Assembly: GCA_900556055.1 (NCBI GenBank)
Contig: USNJ01000098.1
Coordinates: 1 to 7,677 of the forward strand
Direction: 5' to 3'
Length of the DNA: 7,677 nt
Origin: an uncultured Ruminococcus sp.
Lineage (GTDB): Bacteria > Bacillota > Clostridia > Oscillospirales > Ruminococcaceae
The position numbers and the translations under genes are program-made. Positions 5,227-7,677 of this stretch are shown here, piece after piece. The notes beneath the pieces are model-generated. The model searched no databases. It was not told the origin of the DNA and saw only the letters and a list, made by a program, of their open reading frames with translations. The number at the start of each line of letters is the position of its first letter. Position 1 is the first letter of the stretch.

Positions 5227-6888
5227 ATGGAAGCTTGCAAGCACTACAAAAGACGTTATTTTATGCCCCCCGAGAGATGCCTGGACTGGGCAGAGAAGGA
5301 GTACATCGACCATGCGCCCGCATGGTGCAGCGTTGACCTCAGAGATGGAAATCAGGCACTTATAATCCCTATGAGCCTTGAAGAAAAGCTGGAATTCTTC
5401 AAGCATCTCGTAAAGATCGGCTTCAAGGAGATCGAAGTTGGTTTTCCTGCTGCATCGGAAACGGAATATGAGTTCTGCCGTGCACTGATCGAACAGAAGC
5501 TTATTCCCGATGATGTTACTATCCAGGTCCTCACTCAGTCGAGAGAGCATATCATCGCAAAGACTTTTGAAGCTCTGAAGGGCTGCAAGAATGCAGTTGT
5601 TCATCTCTACAACTCAACTTCCGTTGCTCAGAGAGAACAGGTCTTCAGAAAATCCAAAGAGGAGATCATTGAGATCGCTAAGTTCGGTGCTAAGCTCCTG
5701 AATGAATACAAGGCAAAAACTGAGGGCAATTTCCGCTTTGAATATTCGCCTGAGAGCTTTACCGGAACCGAGCCTGAATTCTCACTTGAAATATGCAACG
5801 CTGTTATCGACATCTGGAAGCCTTCACCCGATAACAAGGTCATCATCAACCTGCCTGTAACTGTTGCGGAGAGTATGTCCCATGTTTATGCGCAGCAGGT
5901 CGAGTATATGTGCAAGCATCTGCATGACCGTGAGAATGTTGTGGTTTCGCTCCATCCGCATAATGACAGAGGATGCGGCATCGCTGATACCGAGCTTGGA
6001 CTTCTTGCGGGCGCTGACCGTGTTGAAGGCACGCTGTTCGGAAACGGCGAGCGCACGGGCAATGTTGATATCGTAACACTTGCTATGAATATGGTATCTC
6101 ACGGCGTTGATCCTCATCTTGATTTCTCCGATCTACCGACAACTGTTGAGCTGTATGAGCGTCTGACACGTATGCACGTTTATGAGCGTACACCTTACAG
6201 TGGTGCTCTGGTATTTGCCGCATTCAGCGGATCGCATCAGGATGCTATTGCAAAGGGTATGAAGTGGAGAGAAGAGAAGAACCCCGAATTCTGGACTGTT
6301 CCGTATCTTGCTATCGATCCGCATGATGTCGGAAGAGAGTACGAGGGCGATGTTATCCGTATCAACAGCCAGTCGGGCAAGGGCGGTATCGGCTATCTGC
6401 TCCAGCAGAAGTTCGGTTTCGATCTGCCTAAGGAGATGCGTGAGGACTTCGGATATGCAGTCAAGAGCGTTTCCGACCATGCACATAAGGAGCTTATGCC
6501 CGATGAGATACTCGATATCTTTACAAAGAGATATGTAAATATCGAAACAAAGATCAAGACTGTTGAAACACACTTCGTTCAGAAGGACGGAATTCGGGCT
6601 GCTGTTACTCTCTCGGTAAACGGCGCGGCTCCCAAGGAGTTCACAGGCACAGGAAACGGACGTCTGGACGCTGTATCCAATGCAATCAAGGCGGGTCTGG
6701 GACTGGATTACACATTAAAGGTTTATCAGGAGCACGCTCTTGAAACAAGCTCAAAATCCAAGGCTGTTGCTTATGTCGGCATCGAGTCTACCGAAGGAAA
6801 GATGTTCTGGGGTGCAGGAATCCACACAGACATCATCGACAGCTCGATCTCCGCTCTTGTCAGCGCTATCAACAATTATCTCGCATAA
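5227..6888 (+). CDS. leuA: 2-isopropylmalate synthase (long form)
   Basis: LeuA condenses acetyl-CoA with 2-ketoisovalerate to give 2-isopropylmalate, the first committed step of leucine synthesis. The protein is 553 aa and begins in the style of the long (type 2) form (PPERCLDW...WCSVDLRDGNQAL), which differs from the ~500-aa short form. The catalytic TIM barrel spans about residues 28-310. R39 and D40 are the catalytic arginine and a metal ligand, H243 and H245 (SLHPHND) are metal ligands, and N279 in GNGERTGNVD completes the site. The C-terminal part, from about 420, resembles the LeuA allosteric domain for leucine feedback (KDGIRAAVTLSVNGAAPKEFTGTGNG...DAVSNAIKAGLG). Start ATG 5227 has AAAGGA 10 nt upstream. 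Expression is gated by the T-box in front. A terminator follows immediately, so leuB, leuC and leuD are not co-transcribed. Confidence 0.97.
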   Translation: MEACKHYKRRYFMPPERCLDWAEKEYIDHAPAWCSVDLRDGNQALIIPMSLEEKLEFFKHLVKIGFKEIEVGFPAASETEYEFCRALIEQKLIPDDVTIQVLTQSREHIIAKTFEALKGCKNAVVHLYNSTSVAQREQVFRKSKEEIIEIAKFGAKLLNEYKAKTEGNFRFEYSPESFTGTEPEFSLEICNAVIDIWKPSPDNKVIINLPVTVAESMSHVYAQQVEYMCKHLHDRENVVVSLHPHNDRGCGIADTELGLLAGADRVEGTLFGNGERTGNVDIVTLAMNMVSHGVDPHLDFSDLPTTVELYERLTRMHVYERTPYSGALVFAAFSGSHQDAIAKGMKWREEKNPEFWTVPYLAIDPHDVGREYEGDVIRINSQSGKGGIGYLLQQKFGFDLPKEMREDFGYAVKSVSDHAHKELMPDEILDIFTKRYVNIETKIKTVETHFVQKDGIRAAVTLSVNGAAPKEFTGTGNGRLDAVSNAIKAGLGLDYTLKVYQEHALETSSKSKAVAYVGIESTEGKMFWGAGIHTDIIDSSISALVSAINNYLA

Positions 6889-6892
6889 CGAT

Positions 6893-6931
6893 ATCCCCGC
6901 AGACTGAAAAACGGTCTGTGGGGATTTTTTT
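6893..6931 (+). terminator. leuA: Rho-independent terminator of leuA
   Basis: A 12-bp stem (6893-6904 with 6914-6925, one G-U) with a 9-nt loop is followed by seven T (6925-6931). It starts 4 bp after the leuA stop codon. Confidence 0.95.
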
Positions 6932-6993
6932 GATATATCGCATATCAATATGTTGATATAGGATATTATATATGTATTCTATATATTGATATA
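6930..6993. repeat. Repeated TTGATATA boxes in AT-rich intergenic region
   Basis: TTGATATA occurs at 6930-6937, 6953-6960 and 6986-6993. The middle copy forms a dyad with ATATCAA at 6942-6948 (loop TATG, 6949-6952). The rest of the gap to 7197 is AT-rich, contains two copies of CTGCTGTG and two of TGTGCAT near 7040-7095, and holds no credible gene. The boxes could be regulator-binding sites or simply low-complexity AT sequence. Confidence 0.4.
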
Positions 6994-7173
6994 TTATGTT
7001 TGCACATATCCTGTTTCAATGATGTGCCGGGATTATATACTGCTGTGAATGGCTGCTGTGCATACAATATATTGACTGAATATTTGTGCATTTCGCTTAT
7101 TGAATTAAGACGGAATTTATATTAAAATAATTATAGCTGTAAATATTTGCATTTGCGTATTCACTATACTTTG

Positions 7174-7179
7174 TATAAT
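7174..7179 (+). promoter_or_regulatory. Possible -10 box of the LacI-family gene
   Basis: A perfect TATAAT lies 18 bp before the start codon. The predicted transcript start (about 7186) is directly before the ribosome binding site, which would give a very short leader. No good -35 is seen at 16-18 bp (best TTTGCG at 7152-7157), so this promoter would be weak or activator-dependent. Confidence 0.4.
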
Positions 7180-7197
7180 GTAAAATCGGAGGGGAAT

Positions 7198-7677
7198 ATG
7201 AACGTAACCATAAAAGACGTGGCAAAGGCGGCAGGGGTTTCCGTTGCCACGGTTTCACGAGTGCTGAACAACAGTGCCGCAGTTTCGGAAGCATCAGCCG
7301 AACAGGTGAACAACGCCATAAAGGAGCTGGGATACAGCCCGAATTTTCTCGGAAGAAATCTCAGAAAGTGCGAGACTAATGTTATCCTCGGCATCGTGCC
7401 GTCGATCGAGCAGAGCTATTACAGTCCTGTTATCCACGGTATGCAGGATAAGGCTGCCGAGTATGGCTACGATATCCTCATAACGACATCGAACAGCGAT
7501 ATACCGACAGAGATGCGTCTTCTGAACATGGTTTTCAACAGGACTGTTGATGCTGCCGTTCTTCTCGGAACACACATTGAAGCGGCGGTACTTGACGATC
7601 TTGTAAGCAAATACAATATTGCGCTGTGCTGTGAAAAGGTTGAGGGCGCAAAGGTGCTGTCGGTCAGCGTTGACAAT
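7198..7677 (+). CDS. LacI-family transcriptional regulator (3' end outside window)
   Basis: The first 160 residues of a LacI/GalR-type DNA-binding regulator are present, and the frame is still open at the window end. The N-terminal helix-turn-helix is textbook: VTIKDVAKAAGVSVATVSRVLN (residues 3-24), followed by the third helix and hinge region (GYSPNFLGRNLRK, residues 45-57). From about residue 62 (VILGIVPS) the periplasmic-binding-protein-like sensor domain begins, with the typical GMQDKAAEYGYDILI segment at 81-95. The RBS GGAGGGG (7188-7194) lies just before ATG 7198. These proteins usually sense sugars or sugar derivatives. The ligand cannot be told from this part, and the likely target genes lie outside the window. 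Confidence 0.96.
   Translation, partial: MNVTIKDVAKAAGVSVATVSRVLNNSAAVSEASAEQVNNAIKELGYSPNFLGRNLRKCETNVILGIVPSIEQSYYSPVIHGMQDKAAEYGYDILITTSNSDIPTEMRLLNMVFNRTVDAAVLLGTHIEAAVLDDLVSKYNIALCCEKVEGAKVLSVSVDN

Noticed and set aside
5020..5604. Minus-strand frame of 194 codons
   Set aside because: It runs antisense through the T-box leader and into leuA. Both plus-strand features are well supported and the frame has no promoter or RBS.
6133..6573. Minus-strand frame of 146 codons inside leuA
   Set aside because: It is entirely antisense to the conserved leuA barrel and linker and has no independent support.

Overview
The window looks like chromosomal DNA from an anaerobic, low-to-mid-GC Clostridia-type Firmicute. 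Support comes from spoVA sporulation genes, a leucine T-box leader, strong AGGAGG-type ribosome binding sites, consensus TTGACA/TATAAT promoters, and amino-acid genes with E111-type MetA and long-form LeuA. A Ruminococcus-like genome would fit, but the genus is inferred from general impression and not proven here. No phage, insertion sequence, CRISPR array or defence system is visible. This is mostly ordinary core genome with several good RNA elements.

Layout, left to right. (1) 2-826, plus strand: 3' part of a membrane protein of the CmpB-like 'putative ABC-transporter type IV' family, ending at a long perfect hairpin (850-892). (2) 1039-2437, minus strand: a spoVAD-spoVAE pair converging on that hairpin. 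The usual neighbour spoVAC is not upstream. (3) 2590-3193, minus strand: a complete single-gene unit for a small cyclophilin (promoter, RBS, CDS, terminator). (4) 3225-3340: a gene-free AT-rich stretch with three nested or adjacent inverted repeats. (5) 3360-4383, minus strand: a complete metA unit, predicted by E111 to be a homoserine O-acetyltransferase. (6) About 4455-4651, plus strand: a rod-shaped structured RNA that I interpret as 6S RNA (ssrS). (7) 4694-4854, plus strand: tRNA-Arg(ACG) with a perfect consensus promoter and its own terminator. (8) 4876-6931, plus strand: promoter, leucine T-box leader, long-form leuA (2-isopropylmalate synthase) and terminator. (9) 6932-7197: AT-rich intergenic region with repeated TTGATATA boxes. 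(10) 7198 to the window end, plus strand: 5' part of a LacI-family regulator.

Functional themes. Two amino-acid genes sit back to back around an RNA cluster: metA commits homoserine to methionine, and leuA commits 2-ketoisovalerate to leucine. Only leuA has a long regulatory leader. metA has a short leader with no room for a SAM riboswitch or T-box. Almost every gene appears to be its own transcription unit. The only clear operon is spoVAD-spoVAE, where the spoVAD stop codon overlaps the spoVAE ribosome binding site.

The least ordinary signals are the 6S RNA candidate, the spoVA pair without spoVAC and with an ambiguous spoVAD start, the unexplained inverted-repeat cluster at 3225-3340, and a possible alternative early hairpin in the T-box leader. 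I see no convincing previously undescribed multi-gene system.
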